Shown here in pieces: positions 46,694 through 57,825 of a stretch of DNA of 64,000 bases. Each line of letters opens with the position of its first letter. The first letter of the stretch is position 1. The position numbers were made by a program, and so were the translations under genes. Source of the DNA: Paramecium tetraurelia (taxonomy: Eukaryota; Ciliophora; Oligohymenophorea; Peniculida; Parameciidae); the NCBI RefSeq assembly GCF_000165425.1, contig NW_001799510.1, forward strand, positions 1 through 64,000, read 5' to 3'. The notes under the pieces are model-generated. The model searched no databases, was not told the DNA's origin, and saw only the letters and a list, made by a program, of their open reading frames with translations.

Positions 46694-47837
46694 TTTACAA
46701 TAATCATAAATTATCGAATTTAATATTGTTGTATATAGCATTTAAAATAAATTATTATTAAATTAATATTTAGATTTGTACTCTGCAAAAATACTATCAT
46801 AAAAATACGTTGTACCAAATTTATGGATCATATTTAAACAAAAGGAGTTACTTCAGAAAGAATATATTAGAGGATTTAATTGAGAATCAGTAAGTTAATT
46901 CTAATCACTAACCAAAAATTGTATATCTTAGAAAAAATTAATGAATTTTTATGCATATAATTATTGCTATCAAATCAGATCTTTCTAACTCATTCTTTAA
47001 AAATGCCATCTTTATTAACCACTGTTCCAATTTAAGTATCTATATCATGTAGTAATGAAAATCGCTTGCTCTAAGTAATATTTAGGGGCATTTTTGCATT
47101 AATTCATAAATTACAATTATGATTAATTATACAATAGAATTTAGTTTCAATGATATATAAATTTATAATATTTGTATTCTAATTAACACCTTTTCATTAG
47201 AATTAGGAGAGATAACCAAAAAATTAATCTAAAACATATTATATTAGTCAGAAAAAAGCACAAGTAGTAATTAATTTTTGCGATATCATTTATTTAAGAT
47301 AGGCTAAGAACATGTGTTTAGAGGAGAAATTATTTTCTCTTTAATTACAAAAACTACTGTTTAATAGAATTACAACTACTGGGTTGATCATTTTTTAGCA
47401 ATATTAAAAATAATCACTTTCTTGTTGATTACTCTCTTACAAAAATAATTACTTTTTGATTATTATAAATATTGTAAAAACTAAAACTATATTATTGATT
47501 TTAGAAATGTAGAAATTCTATATGAATAATGGTCTTTTTTATGAATTACTATTTCGATGTTTTTATGAATTACTATTTCGATCTGAAATTGATTAAATTA
47601 ATCATCAAAATAAATTTATAAAATTAGTTGTTGTATTCATAAACAAGAATCCTAATTATTATAGAACATAAATGTAAAATCCTTGGTTTTTTTATCAAAT
47701 ATATTCATGTTAGTATTTGGACTTTTTGCATTATATATAATTGCTATGATTGAGAGAGGGTAAACAGTTTTCACCAATTTCTACTAAATACAAATAAATC
47801 CAAAAAGCCACATCTATAGATATTAAGTAATAAATAT
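46694..47837. other. Long intergenic stretch upstream of the Piwi gene
   Basis: About 1.1 kb of AT-rich sequence with no supported gene. It includes a 24-nt tandem duplication at 47534-47581. The promoter of the Piwi gene should lie near its right end, but no motif is recognisable. Confidence 0.5.
47534..47581. repeat. Perfect 24-nt tandem duplication
   Basis: Two head-to-tail copies of a unit containing TGAATTACTATTTCGAT, each preceded by a short T run and ATG-like triplet. Two copies only; it looks like a simple slippage duplication in non-coding DNA. Confidence 0.7.
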
Positions 47838-50188
47838 ATGAATGATCATTATTAGATTATATTTTAACCTACCATAACACCGGAATAACAGATTTCTAAA
47901 TGGAGAGATATTTTTAAGGCAGCTAAGACAGGATTATAAGAAAACCTCAAGGTTTTTATAACTAATAATTAAATATTATACTCCCCAGTGAGAGCTTAAA
48001 CGATGGGATTGATTCTAGGAATATATGAAGAAGAAGGAACCAGCTATACTATATCTATAGAAGAAAAAGCCGTTCTTAAACCTGGAGAACCTGAATACAC
48101 TGGATTAATTGGAAGATTCTTTAAAATGCTGTTAAAGTAGTAAAAGTTACTGCAAATTGGTCGAAAGTACTTTAATACTAAGAATTTAATAAATTTTGAT
48201 TAATTTGGTCTCAAAGTATTTTATTCTAATTTAATTTAGGTTTTACCTGGAGTGACATGTAGCCTAATAAAATAGGAGGAATTAGGTAAGTATTACATAA
48301 ATATTGATTCCTCCTTTAAAATGTTAAGGTGTACTACTATGTATGAAGAATTGCGCAACTCTAGGGATTATTCTTTAATAGAAGGAGCCATTATTATGAC
48401 AGTGTATAATTATAAATTTTACAGGGTGAATAAGATAAACAGAGAAATGAATCCTAAAAGCGAGTTTGAAAATTAGAATGGATCAAAAATGAGTTATATG
48501 TAATATTATTCTGAAAAGTATCTTAATTTGTGATATGTAGGTATAAAATCAATATCAAAGACACGACTTAACCTTTAATTGAAGTCTTAGAGAAATCAAG
48601 AAAAAAATAGGAAGAGAAAATTATTTATTTAATCCCTGAATTATGTGTGCTAACAGGATTATCAAATGAAATGAGAAACAACTTTTAAACTATGAAATAA
48701 TTATCTACAGTAACTAAACCAAGAGGTGTTGATAGAGTCAAATAAGCTGATCAATTCATTCAATGTTTTCATAATAAGGAAAGCGAAGAACTCATTAAGA
48801 AGTGGAATATTTAACTTGAATCTAAATGTCTACAAATATAGAGTTCTAAAGTCAAACCTGGTAATATTATAATGGGAAATAACACCTAAATAAATATAGA
48901 GACAGGCAATTTGGACAGAGACACTTAAACTGCTATGTTAAGAGGAGTAGGCTTAGAGAATTGGGCCATCTTGTACGGTGATAGAGATTCGAGGTAAGCT
49001 GAAGATTTCATGTCATGTTTGAGAGAGAGTATTGAATATTGTAAATTCTAATGCAAAGCTCCAAGAACATTTACTATCCATTCAAGTAGAATTGAAGATT
49101 GGATTAAACAAATTGATTTTATAGTCTAATAATCACAAGGTCCATAAAAAGTAACCCTCTTATTATTAATTTTAAATGGCCCAAAAAAGAATGCTCCTTT
49201 ATACACAGATCTAAAAAGATATTTAATTAATGATTGTCCTATAGCATCTTAAGTAATATTAAGTTCTACATTAAATTAACCAAAAGGAAAAGTGAAAACA
49301 ATTTGTAATAAATTGTTGGTTTAAATTTGCGCTAAGGTAGGAGGAACTCCTTGGGGAATTTCAGATTTGCCATTCACTGATCAACCAACAATGATTTGTG
49401 GAATGGATGTTTATCATTCTACAGCTAAAGGAAGAAAGTCAATGTTATCATTTGTTTCGACTGAAGATGAATTCTTTAGTAAATACATGACGTAATCTAT
49501 TGAAATGGATAGTGGGGTTGAGTTTTCATTTAGTTTATGCCCTATTCTGGTAAAATCTTTGGAGTCCTTCACAAGTGACAACAGGACACCTCTTCCTTCT
49601 AGAATCATAATCTTTAGAGATGGTGTTTCAAATTCATAAGCAAAAACTGTGATTGAAACAGAAGTTGCCTAATTTAGACAGGCGATTGAATAAGTAAAGA
49701 AGGCAAAAAATCATAATAAACCAATTAAATTGGTTGTCCTTTCTGTTAACAAGAAAGTAGGAGCAAAATTCTATGCTGGAGAAAGGTAAAATGTTATCAT
49801 AATAATTAGAAACTTGGACAATCCATCATAAGGAACTTTGATTGACAGTGAAATTTGTAATGGGAAAGATGGCTTTTATTTGATTGCTTAAAAAACCACC
49901 TAAGGGACTGTGTAGCCTACATATTATCATGTTTTAGTGAATGATTTGATTGATGAACCGAACATTACAAACAAATTGCAGGCTCTAGCTTATAAACTTT
50001 GTTACATGTATTACAATTTTAGTGGGGCAATAAAAGTAACTGTTATTATATTCTAGATTCCTGCCCCAATCTAATATGCTCATGTTTGTTCTAACTTTAT
50101 TGGAGATAGATTTGATCCTCGTAAGCCATAGACTCTTATTAGGCCAAACCAAATATTAAATCAAAGAAGATCCCTCTTCTTTATATGA
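47838..50188 (+). CDS. Piwi-clade Argonaute (Ptiwi-like), 752 aa
   Basis: Complete Piwi protein. N-terminal domain, PAZ region (CTTMYEELRNSRDYSLIEGA), MID region and PIWI domain are present. The slicer triad is intact: Asp ~508 in ICGMDVYHS, Asp ~579 in IIIFRDGVSNS and His ~718 in APIQYAHVCSNF, so endonuclease activity is expected. Other family marks are VGGTPWGISDLPF and TVQPTYYHVLVND. In ciliates such proteins load scnRNAs, iesRNAs or siRNAs and direct DNA elimination or silencing. Introns: 48216-48239 (24), 48518-48540 (23), 49786-49809 (24) and 50036-50056 (21); the first and last are stop-free multiples of three. The last splice gives SGAIKIPAP, the expected Piwi motif. The ATG at 47838 opens the long spliced frame. 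The specific paralogue cannot be told by eye. Confidence 0.95.
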
Positions 50189-50275
50189 AATATATTAATA
50201 AATCCATTAAAATACATAGGATCAATTCTAAAATATAATTAATGAAAAATTTAATTAAAAGCAATCATCAAAAAA

Positions 50276-50572
50276 ATGAAATAGCACAAAGTGAAAAGTT
50301 TTTACGCGATCTTGAATTGTATTAAAAAATATTTCTCACAACAAAATATGAAAATAAAAAATAATAATCAATATCAATTCGTAGACTTTTACCAAACAAA
50401 CAATATTCGTAGCATCAATAATAATCATAATAATTATTTAGTAATCCTAGTCTTTAGTGTTTTAATACTTAATTAGATCAAGAAACTAATTATTCTCGTC
50501 ATCAGAATTAAGTATGTATTCAAAGAGAAGTTAGGAAAGAAGAAGAAAAAAGATTGCTATCTCGATGATTGA
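50276..50572 (+). CDS. Small tail-anchored-type protein, 98 aa
   Basis: Intronless frame: MKQHKVKSFYAILNCIKKYF, an Asn-rich middle, one hydrophobic segment YLVILVFSVLILN, then a strongly basic end (FKEKLGKKKKKDCYLDD). The layout suggests a membrane-inserted peptide with cytosolic ends. No homologue recognised. It starts 88 nt after the Piwi stop on the same strand; its end approaches the convergent ankyrin gene. Confidence 0.5.
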
Positions 50573-50724
50573 TTGCTCCAGAATTTTCAAAATTTCAAAC
50601 AAAACTTAATATCCACCTTAAACCAAACCACTTCAATCCTTAATGCAGAAGATTGTGATAATAAACCATCAAGGTCGCCCATAAACTTATTATATGAAAT
50701 GATATATTTATAATTTTATTGTAT
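50573..50724 (-). other. Coding-like tail beyond the ankyrin stop
   Basis: On the - strand a short open frame reads MGDLDGLLSQSSALRIEVVW and ends just before 50573. It may be a lost last exon of the ankyrin gene or chance. No splice of normal length joins it in frame. Confidence 0.25.
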
Positions 50725-51102
50725 TCACAATATTCTTTCAAATTCATGTTCCAAAATTAATGATTTTACAGTATGAGGTGATATTGAGATTAAAGTATGT
50801 ATCTTTTTTGCCTATTATAATATATCAGCAAACCAAGCATTCGAGGTTTGAATATTCCATGGAGTTGCTCCAATTTTTAGTAACATCTTAAATGATTCTT
50901 CACTTTAAGCCTCAACTGCATACCATAACGGATTTCTGTTCATGAAATCTTTTGCTTCATAATCAGCTCCACACTATAACAAATATTACAATAAAGTAGA
51001 GTTTCCTTTTGAAGCAGCAATATGCAAACACGTCTATCCTAAATGATTAAATTCAAATAATAAGTTTCTATTAAATTTTATTAAATTTTTTATTTCTACC
51101 AT
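50725..51102 (-). CDS. Short ankyrin-repeat protein, 125 aa
   Basis: Ankyrin repeats mediate protein binding. Recognisable units are GQTCLHIAASKGNSTLLQYL, LQCGADYEAKDFMNRNPLWY and AVEAQSEESFKMLLKIGATP. A helical C-terminal part follows (SPHTVKSLILEHEFERIL). Intronless, only three to four repeats, shorter than most ankyrin proteins, so it may be truncated at the 3' end (see preceding entry). Start is the first in-frame ATG before the first repeat. Confidence 0.75.
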
Positions 51103-51296
51103 ATTATTATATTTTATATATCTGAGAAATATAAAAGATCCGTCTATCTGAAATGGTTATGATGGAAATTGAAAGTTACTCATTTCCTATAATGAGATTT
51201 TACATCTATTCATTTTTTAGAGCCACGATAATAATTTTTGACATAAATACTACCTCCTTTATTTTTTTTTTTCCTGTATTTGTTCATCATCCAGCT

Positions 51297-52382
51297 TCAT
51301 AAAAACCTTTTTCTATTTGATTCTTTTTTTATTTGAACTAATTATTGATATTTAAGTTACTTGATATTCTTCCATCTAGTCAATAATATATGTAACAGTT
51401 CTTCATCAATTTTTTTATGAGTTTAATTGAATAGCAATAATTATTAACCTGAAGTGTTTTCTATAATATTTTATTAGGAAGTATGATTCGAACCAACAAG
51501 GGAAATTTTTTGAGATAGTTTTCTTGTTGAATTTTATTATAATTGCCCTTTCAGTGGTGAACCCTATTATTACTATTATTTAGAAGGATTCTTTATAAAT
51601 AATTAGTTTATTTTGATATCAAATTGTTCATTATTATTATTGTTATTAGGATATTGATTTAAACTTGATGTTGAGCTCATTCTTTAAGAAGTTCCAGGTC
51701 TTGATATTTTCTGTAATTGTTCAACCTATTTTTATGCCTCTAATAATTTTTCTTAAATATATTTTTTATTTTTATTTGAGTCCTACTAATATTTAATGTA
51801 TTTCAATAAATCTTAATCCCTTTTTTTCTATAACTCAGTTTTTTAATCAATTCCCTGTATTGCCTTGACATTCTCATAAATTTTTCTATATATTTATTCT
51901 CTTCTCTCATTTAAAACTGTTTCAATTTGCTCCTCTTCTTCTTCGCAATTTTGATATCTACCAGTATAGGTTAAAAGTAGCTGCTATTCTAACTTTTTCA
52001 AATCATTGATCTCCTCATTAATATTTTTCTTTTTAGTTTGTCTTTGAATTTCTTATTGCCGAAGTATCAATTCTTCTGTTCCGTCTGTTACTCTAATTTC
52101 TTTTTTTTTACTCATAGGCATTTCATTAATTGACTCTATTTTAACTTCTTCTATTTCTGGTTTAAATGAATGCTACTTAATTATTGTTCTCTGCTTATGA
52201 TAAGATTTCTATTTTTTCAAACCTTCCACTTGTGTAATTGATTTTAAAAGGCGTTTTGGTAATTTGATAATCTTTTTGGTAGGAGTCAAAGGTCGAGTGT
52301 TAATTCTCAAATCAATATTCAATTAGCCTTAATTTTTTAGTGATATAAATGCTTATAAAGTTTTTTCATTTAATAAATTCAT
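51297..52382 (-). CDS. Coiled-coil hypothetical protein, 361 aa
   Basis: One intronless frame: MNLLNEKTLQAFISLKNQGQ, a basic N-terminus (PTKKIIKLPKRLLKSITQVE), a central coiled coil (RQQEIQRQTKKKNINEEIND; EEEEEQIETVLNERREQIYR), then a Ser/Asn/Gln-rich low-complexity tail with poly-Asn and poly-Gln. The final residues (HILLTRWKNIKQLKYQQLVQ) are amphipathic. No family is recognised. Frame openness over 361 codons and TAA/TAG glutamines support it as a real gene. Confidence 0.78.
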
Positions 52383-52949
52383 TATTCAAAATAAAGTCTA
52401 TTGCTTAGTGATATTTTTTAAAGAAATTTATTGTTAAATCGATATTAATTTTCATTTTGTAGGATTTTTACAATATTCTCTATAATTTTATGTTTTTCAT
52501 TATTTAATGGTGATTTTAAATTGATAAATTTTTTTTTTAGGAAATCCTTTGACATTTAGCTTAAAATTATTATTCCTATCATAGGGTTATATGAATAACA
52601 CTCAAAAATGATAGTGATATGAGATTCTTTAAGCAAACTACAGGCAGCGAAGAAAAATCAAAATTGTTGTATTTAGATAACTATTAAATCGGCTCGAAAT
52701 AATTTATATAAAAATGGAAAATTACTTAGGAGTGATGAACAATAAATAAATAACCTTTTTGTAAATCAAAAAAACTAAAGTAGATCAATAAATCCCTCGT
52801 TTGATGAACTATATAAAAAAATACATTTTGTATTATATCCTTTTATTACAATAATAAATGAATTTAATAGCTTGAATGAAAATTGAAGTAATTAATATTA
52901 GATAATAATTAAAAGAATATATCTAACTGATGAATTCAAAATATGAATT
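52383..52949. other. Intergenic up to the assembly gap
   Basis: AT-rich sequence between the coiled-coil gene and the N gap; no gene supported. Confidence 0.45.
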
Positions 52950-53099
52950 NNNNNNNNNNNNNNNNNNNNNNNNNNNNNNNNNNNNNNNNNNNNNNNNNNN
53001 NNNNNNNNNNNNNNNNNNNNNNNNNNNNNNNNNNNNNNNNNNNNNNNNNNNNNNNNNNNNNNNNNNNNNNNNNNNNNNNNNNNNNNNNNNNNNNNNNNN
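52950..53099. other. Assembly gap, 150 N
   Basis: A run of exactly 150 undetermined bases. It may stand for an unknown length. The flanks are near-identical in style, AT-rich with repeated short words, which suggests an unresolved repeat or low-complexity stretch. Confidence 0.95.
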
Positions 53100-53378
53100 A
53101 TCTGTTTAATTTCAATCAAAATTTCAAGAAATAATAAACATAATATGAATGCTTAATAATTTGATTAATTTCAATAAAATTTGGAATAAAATAATAAACA
53201 TAAGTATGAAGAAGTAAAATAAATAAAATAATTTCAAGATAAATTTAATTATATAATAGAAATAAATATATATAAAATATAAATTATTATGAATTATATT
53301 AACATATTTCCCAAAAATATCACTCGCTAATTATACGATACTGGGCAATATTTAATATAAAAGTATTCTTTTTATTTC
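53100..53378. other. Intergenic after the gap
   Basis: AT-rich; near-duplicate phrases at 53105-53140 and 53162-53200 (both contain TTTCAATCAAAAT-like and AATAATAAACATAA words) indicate a decayed tandem repeat next to the gap. Confidence 0.4.
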
Positions 53379-53777
53379 TCATCTCCTCTTCCAAATAGCT
53401 TTGAATTTTTCGACTATTTGATTGATCTTTGCCTTTAAGAATCTAAATTTAGTTATTACTACTAAATCTCCATCTAACAATTAATCATCATCCAAAGAAA
53501 ATGTTTGTATCGCCCAAAAATCCAGTTTAGATCCAATAATTTGACTTTATATTGTCTTGAATAAATATCTGTTAGCAAAATGTAGTTTGCTGTAATTAGT
53601 ATTACTATCCTTTAATTTAAGGAGAGTAAGTCATGGTTGTTTCAGATTTTGTGATTGAAGGTGAGAAGGATCTATCTTTATCACTTTTAAGTGCTGTAAT
53701 TCTATTAACTAAAAAGAACCATTAAGAATAGTATCAATGATTTCTTGATCTTCTTCAGGATCCATGTAATTAGTCAT
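53379..53777 (-). CDS. Small hypothetical gene with one in-frame TGA (possible pseudogene)
   Basis: The frame from the ATG at 53777 reads MTNYMDPEEDQEIIDTILNG and KIDPSHLQSQNLKQP, meets TGA at 53631-53633 (codon 49), and continues in the same frame with LTLLKLKDSNTNYSKLHFAN, LDDDQLLDGDLVVITKFRFL and KFKAIWKRR to a TGA at 53379. No GT-AG pair removes the internal TGA in frame. A single point mutation would restore 132 codons. It is either a very young pseudogene, an assembly error, or a bypassed stop. No family recognised. Confidence 0.5.
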
Positions 53778-54709
53778 TTATTCTAAGTTTGCTATTATAT
53801 TGGATATCTTTATAAATTAATATTAGTAGATATTTTATATCACGATAACTATATAATATTCATAGACCCTAAAAGATTACCTAATTTTTCTGCTCTGACT
53901 TTGATAAAGTTTTGATTTTAAATTAATTAGGCAAATAACAAGGCCACTCAGCTTTTGCCATAGACAATTCCTAATAATTTTCAATTGAATACATAAAGAA
54001 TTGGAAGGATTCTGACAAAGTCTTTTTATTAAGAATTGATGCTTTATAGGGAAATTAGAGTACGGGCTCAGATTAGAAACTTTTAAATCCTAAAATAAAA
54101 TTTGATATTAGTGTAATCAAATAATCTTTTATGGAAATATTATGTTTGAAAGATTTTAAGCAAAATTTTTTCATACGAACCAAGGGCATTGGAAGATGAC
54201 TTGTTTTTTACAAAACACATATAACCTAATAACTTTAGATTCCTAACCCCTATTGGGTTATTTTTTCTATAAAAAAATTCCTTATTCCAAATTTATTTTC
54301 TCCTACATTATTATTAAAATCAGCATAGGAAATATTTATAGATAATGAAATTAAAAATAAAACTCTGCAATAAAGTAAATAAAAGATGATTTTTGATAAA
54401 TTTACTCATTCAAATTATCATTCTATTAAATAAAAGTTGCTTTTCTAAAACTACCCTCTCCTAATTTGAGGAAGATTACAATTTCAATTTCATTTTTGTA
54501 AGTTTAAATTCAATTTAATGATAAATACAATAAGTATATATTCTGTTAATAACAATTTAACGATAATTTTAATAAATATCAATTGAAGCTTTCTAAATTT
54601 ACGATCTAAGTTCTTGTAATGCCAATTTTAGTATATAATGCCTATTTAACAAGAAATCTTAAATGAATTACTCTTATTAATAAATTAAAAACTAAGTAGT
54701 ATAAAGAAA
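53778..54709 (-). pseudogene. Probable eroded gene
   Basis: Several - strand stretches are open and coding-like but in unconnected frames: near 54400-54480 the sequence reads FLKLGEGSFRKATFIQQ, which resembles a kinase glycine loop, and near 53880-54100 it reads LNKKTLSESFQFFMYSIENY and AKAEWPCYLPNQFKIKTLSK. No continuous spliced frame can be built. Kinase origin rests on one weak motif. Confidence 0.3.
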
Positions 54710-55145
54710 ATGTCATTAAATAATCTAAGCTGGGAAAAATTAGAAAATCCATCAAAAGCAAAATTAAAAGAGTTTTATTTAAATAAATATAGAATTAAAT
54801 TAGGTTTATTTACAAATCATAAAGAATAATTACCAAAATCAGTACCAATATATAATAGCTATTTAGAAACCTAAACAAAGGAATATTTCAATAAAAGAAT
54901 TAGATCATTTGGTTAAACCAGAAATAGTAAAAGCTAGAATGATTACAGATAATTATAAGGTACTCACAGCTTAATTAATAAATAAAATTACATAAAAATA
55001 ATAAGAATAAGAAAATTTTTGTATATTTCCATAAATAAAATAAAAAAAAACAAAAAAAAGATCAAAAACTGAACAACATTAAAATAATTAATATAATAAA
55101 TAGCAAAAAGCTCTTGCAAGGACTGCTTATTTGATTGTATAATGA
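54710..55145 (+). pseudogene. Small gene with a frameshift
   Basis: The 5' part from the ATG at 54710 reads MSLNNLSWEKLENPSKAKLK and KLGLFTNHKEQLPKSVPIYN. From about 54890 a +1 frame is the coding one: ISIKELDHLVKPEIVKARMI, then a Lys/Gln-rich stretch and QQKALARTAYLIVQ before TGA at 55143. No intron of normal length gives the required shift of one, so a single-base insertion or deletion (real or in the assembly) lies near 54860-54890. Function unknown. Confidence 0.5.
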
Positions 55146-55281
55146 TATAGCTAGATTTTGGCTTGTATTTTTCCTAAAAATATTTTTTGTAAGATCTCTT
55201 CGCCTGATTGTTAATAATATCTAAAATAAACAATTGATAGATTCAATATTTGATATTCACCTAATCATAATATATTTACTA

Positions 55282-56834
55282 TCATTTTTGAGTAACTTGT
55301 TTCATGCAATTGATACTTTATTCAATTAATTTAACCATTGCGATAATATCATCAAGTAATTCATTTCTATACATTGCTTCAATTTTTAGTTTAGGTCCGC
55401 ATTTAAAACATTCTTTATTATATCCTTTTTTGCATTCAAAACAATAGGAATGTCCGCAAGGAATAATTGTAACTGGTTGTTTTATGAACTTATTACAAAA
55501 TGTACAGGATAAATTTTTCTAAATATCTTTCTAATGAAATATTTATAATATTATTACATCTGTTTTTTCTAATTGTAAAATTGTATCTGTAATTTATTTA
55601 GTATTTTTTGGTTTGGATAGCTGATCCTTCAAAGATTAAACTTACTTATTCAAATTATTAATTTCAAATTAATTATTTTCGTTCTATTAATCCAACAATT
55701 ATTTTTGATTTCTTAATTATTCCATTTGCTATATTTTTTCTTATAACAATTACTATAATTCTTGTTGTTTTTGCCCTAGTTTTTCCAATTAGCCATTTAA
55801 TTCTATTGAATTTTTGGATTGATCTTCAATTTTTTATCTCAATTAACCAATATCTTTCTATATAGAATAAGATTCATACTTCTTTGATTTTTTATAATTC
55901 TGAAAGTTATAATTTTAAACTTAACATTTACTCGTTTAATTTGCTATTTTAATCATATTAGTCTTTAGATATCTTCAAATTTTCCAAAATTATAATCTTT
56001 TCCTACTCTAATTGTTTTATCTGTAGCATTTAACCGTTGAAATCTCTTTATTCAAATTCTGCTATTTTATTTGTCTATCAGTTTTAATAGATTCATATTA
56101 TTTCTTTATATTATTTTTTTCATTAACTTCCTTCTCGATATTTTTTTAAATATCATTAATTTAATGTTCCATTTTACTTTACAAATCCTTATTATTTAAC
56201 AATAATTTATTACTTCAGCTTTATACAGTTAATCTTTTAATCTTTTAAATTCTTCATTACTTTCTTCTTTACTCTTTAATTATTCAGCAAATTAGGTTAT
56301 TTATAAATTTAATGATTCTATCTATTTTAATAACTCCTATTCTTTGGTCTAAGTTTATTTAATGCTATTTTATAAAGCATTAATTTTCTCTCGATCTTTT
56401 TCAGCTTATAAATTTTATTTAGATGAATCCACTGCCTACATTATTCTTAATTAAATTGCTTAATAACTCGCTTATAATTCTTATAATTATTTGGATTTCT
56501 CTTCATTTTAGATTTTTTCTTTAACTAACTCTTATTTCATTGATTCAAAACCTTTCTCAATTGAGATAATCATATCATTTCTCTATTCAATATCTTTCTT
56601 ATGCATTTCTAGCTTTGTATCAATTTACTTTAATAACTATGATTCCGAGACAGGAATTTATTACTACTTTTTATTTAAAGAGTCTGAAACACCATTATTA
56701 CAACTCATTATATATGTATTGCTTCCAAATTTCAACTTTCTCTAAATAAGGTGCAATCTTCCAGGATATGAATCTTCTTCATGAAGAGAAGGTCTATTGT
56801 TAATTTTTGGCAAAGGTTTTATTGTACTTTTCAT
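55282..56834 (-). CDS. Coiled-coil protein with C-terminal RING finger
   Basis: Starts MKSTIKPLPKINNRPSLHEE; most of the protein is coiled coil (EQIYQ-like heptads; AEFEQRDFNGQMLQIKQLEQ; IQQMEQLRNQKQLLDQQNEN). The end carries a RING-type zinc finger: SCTFCNKFIKQPVTIIPCGH, SYCFECKKGYNKECFKCGP (C-x2-C, C-x-H, C-x2-C, C-x2-C order), so an E3 ubiquitin ligase role is likely. Introns of 26 and 22 nt and one at 55531-55557 (27, stop-free) are supported. One unexplained frame shift of -1 remains in the coiled coil near 56100, beside an A run, and may be an assembly error. Total length about 490 residues. Confidence 0.75.
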
Positions 56835-57055
56835 ATGAATAAATTTAATTATAAAATTATATCAAACTACATAAAAGAATGTACTTTATAAATGAATTGA
56901 AAAGCAGAAATATGAATAAATTGAAAATATACTCAAAATTATAATTTAAAAGGAAGTTGTTTTAAATTGAAAGTAAATTAGCATTTAATACTTCTTCTTA
57001 ATCGATATTCTGTTAAATCCTATAAATATCTAAATATTTCATTGTCCTTGATTGC

Positions 57056-57340
57056 ATGACTATAAATTAAGGTTTAACTAAAGTTTTCAAAAGTTGGGAT
57101 GAGTATTATTATGAATTATTTCCATTTTTGCGAAACTGCTAAGAATATTAGTAGGAAAAATAGAAATATCTCATGAACATATAGACAATACCAAAAGTAG
57201 TATTAGCAATATTTATTTAATGGATAAAGTTTATTTACTTTTTCAAAATACCAGACATCTTATTCTTCCCTGCAATTCCACCATACTATCCCAATTAACT
57301 TCTTTCCTGTATAATTTTTTACAACCCAGAAATTAAGTGA
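57056..57340 (+). CDS. Short hypothetical protein, possibly truncated hydrolase N-terminus, 94 aa
   Basis: Frame: MTINQGLTKVFKSWDEYYYE, then IPKVVLAIFIQWIKFIYFFK (hydrophobic, possible membrane anchor) and DILFFPAIPPYYPNQLLS, ending NPEIK. The FFPAxPPxY phrase resembles the pre-domain of membrane-anchored alpha/beta hydrolases of the ABHD17 group, but the catalytic domain does not follow. Open scraps downstream (to about 57550) may be its remains. Truncated gene or small protein; low certainty. Confidence 0.4.
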
Positions 57341-57825
57341 AGTTAAGATAATTATCATTAGCATTAATTGTTCAAAAAAGAAGTTTTTCAATTCTAAAAT
57401 AAATAAAGCAACTATTATAATTTTGAAAAGTATATGAATTACAATAGCAACATAATCTACAGTTTTAGTTAAATCAATTTTACCATTCGATAGTAATTCT
57501 GGAAATAGAAATCTAATATTTTTTCTATTTTTACGTAACAGGATTGAAATATGAGAAGGAAGTACGAACCATATTGTTAATTACAATTTCTTCCTAATTG
57601 TTAGGTTAATGTTCTTCCTTATGATAAATTTTAGATATCATAATATATATAATTAATTATTTAAACTGTTAGAACTATTATTTATTTGTATATATATATT
57701 ACTTAAACTGCGATTGATCATTATCACTAAGATACTTTAGATAAATTAAAAATAAATAGTATGTTTAGAATTTACTTAAATAAGCATACAAATATTTATT
57801 TTTTTAATTTTTAAAAGTCTTTAAT
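57341..57825. other. Intergenic or gene remnant
   Basis: AT-rich with a few coding-like scraps in its first 200 nt (for example STVLVKSILPFDSNSGNRNL). No complete gene. Confidence 0.35.

Noticed and set aside
51470..51520. GGTTCGAATC phrase on the - strand resembling a tRNA T-arm
   Set aside because: It lies inside a coding frame and the flanking bases cannot form a T stem, an acceptor stem or an anticodon arm.
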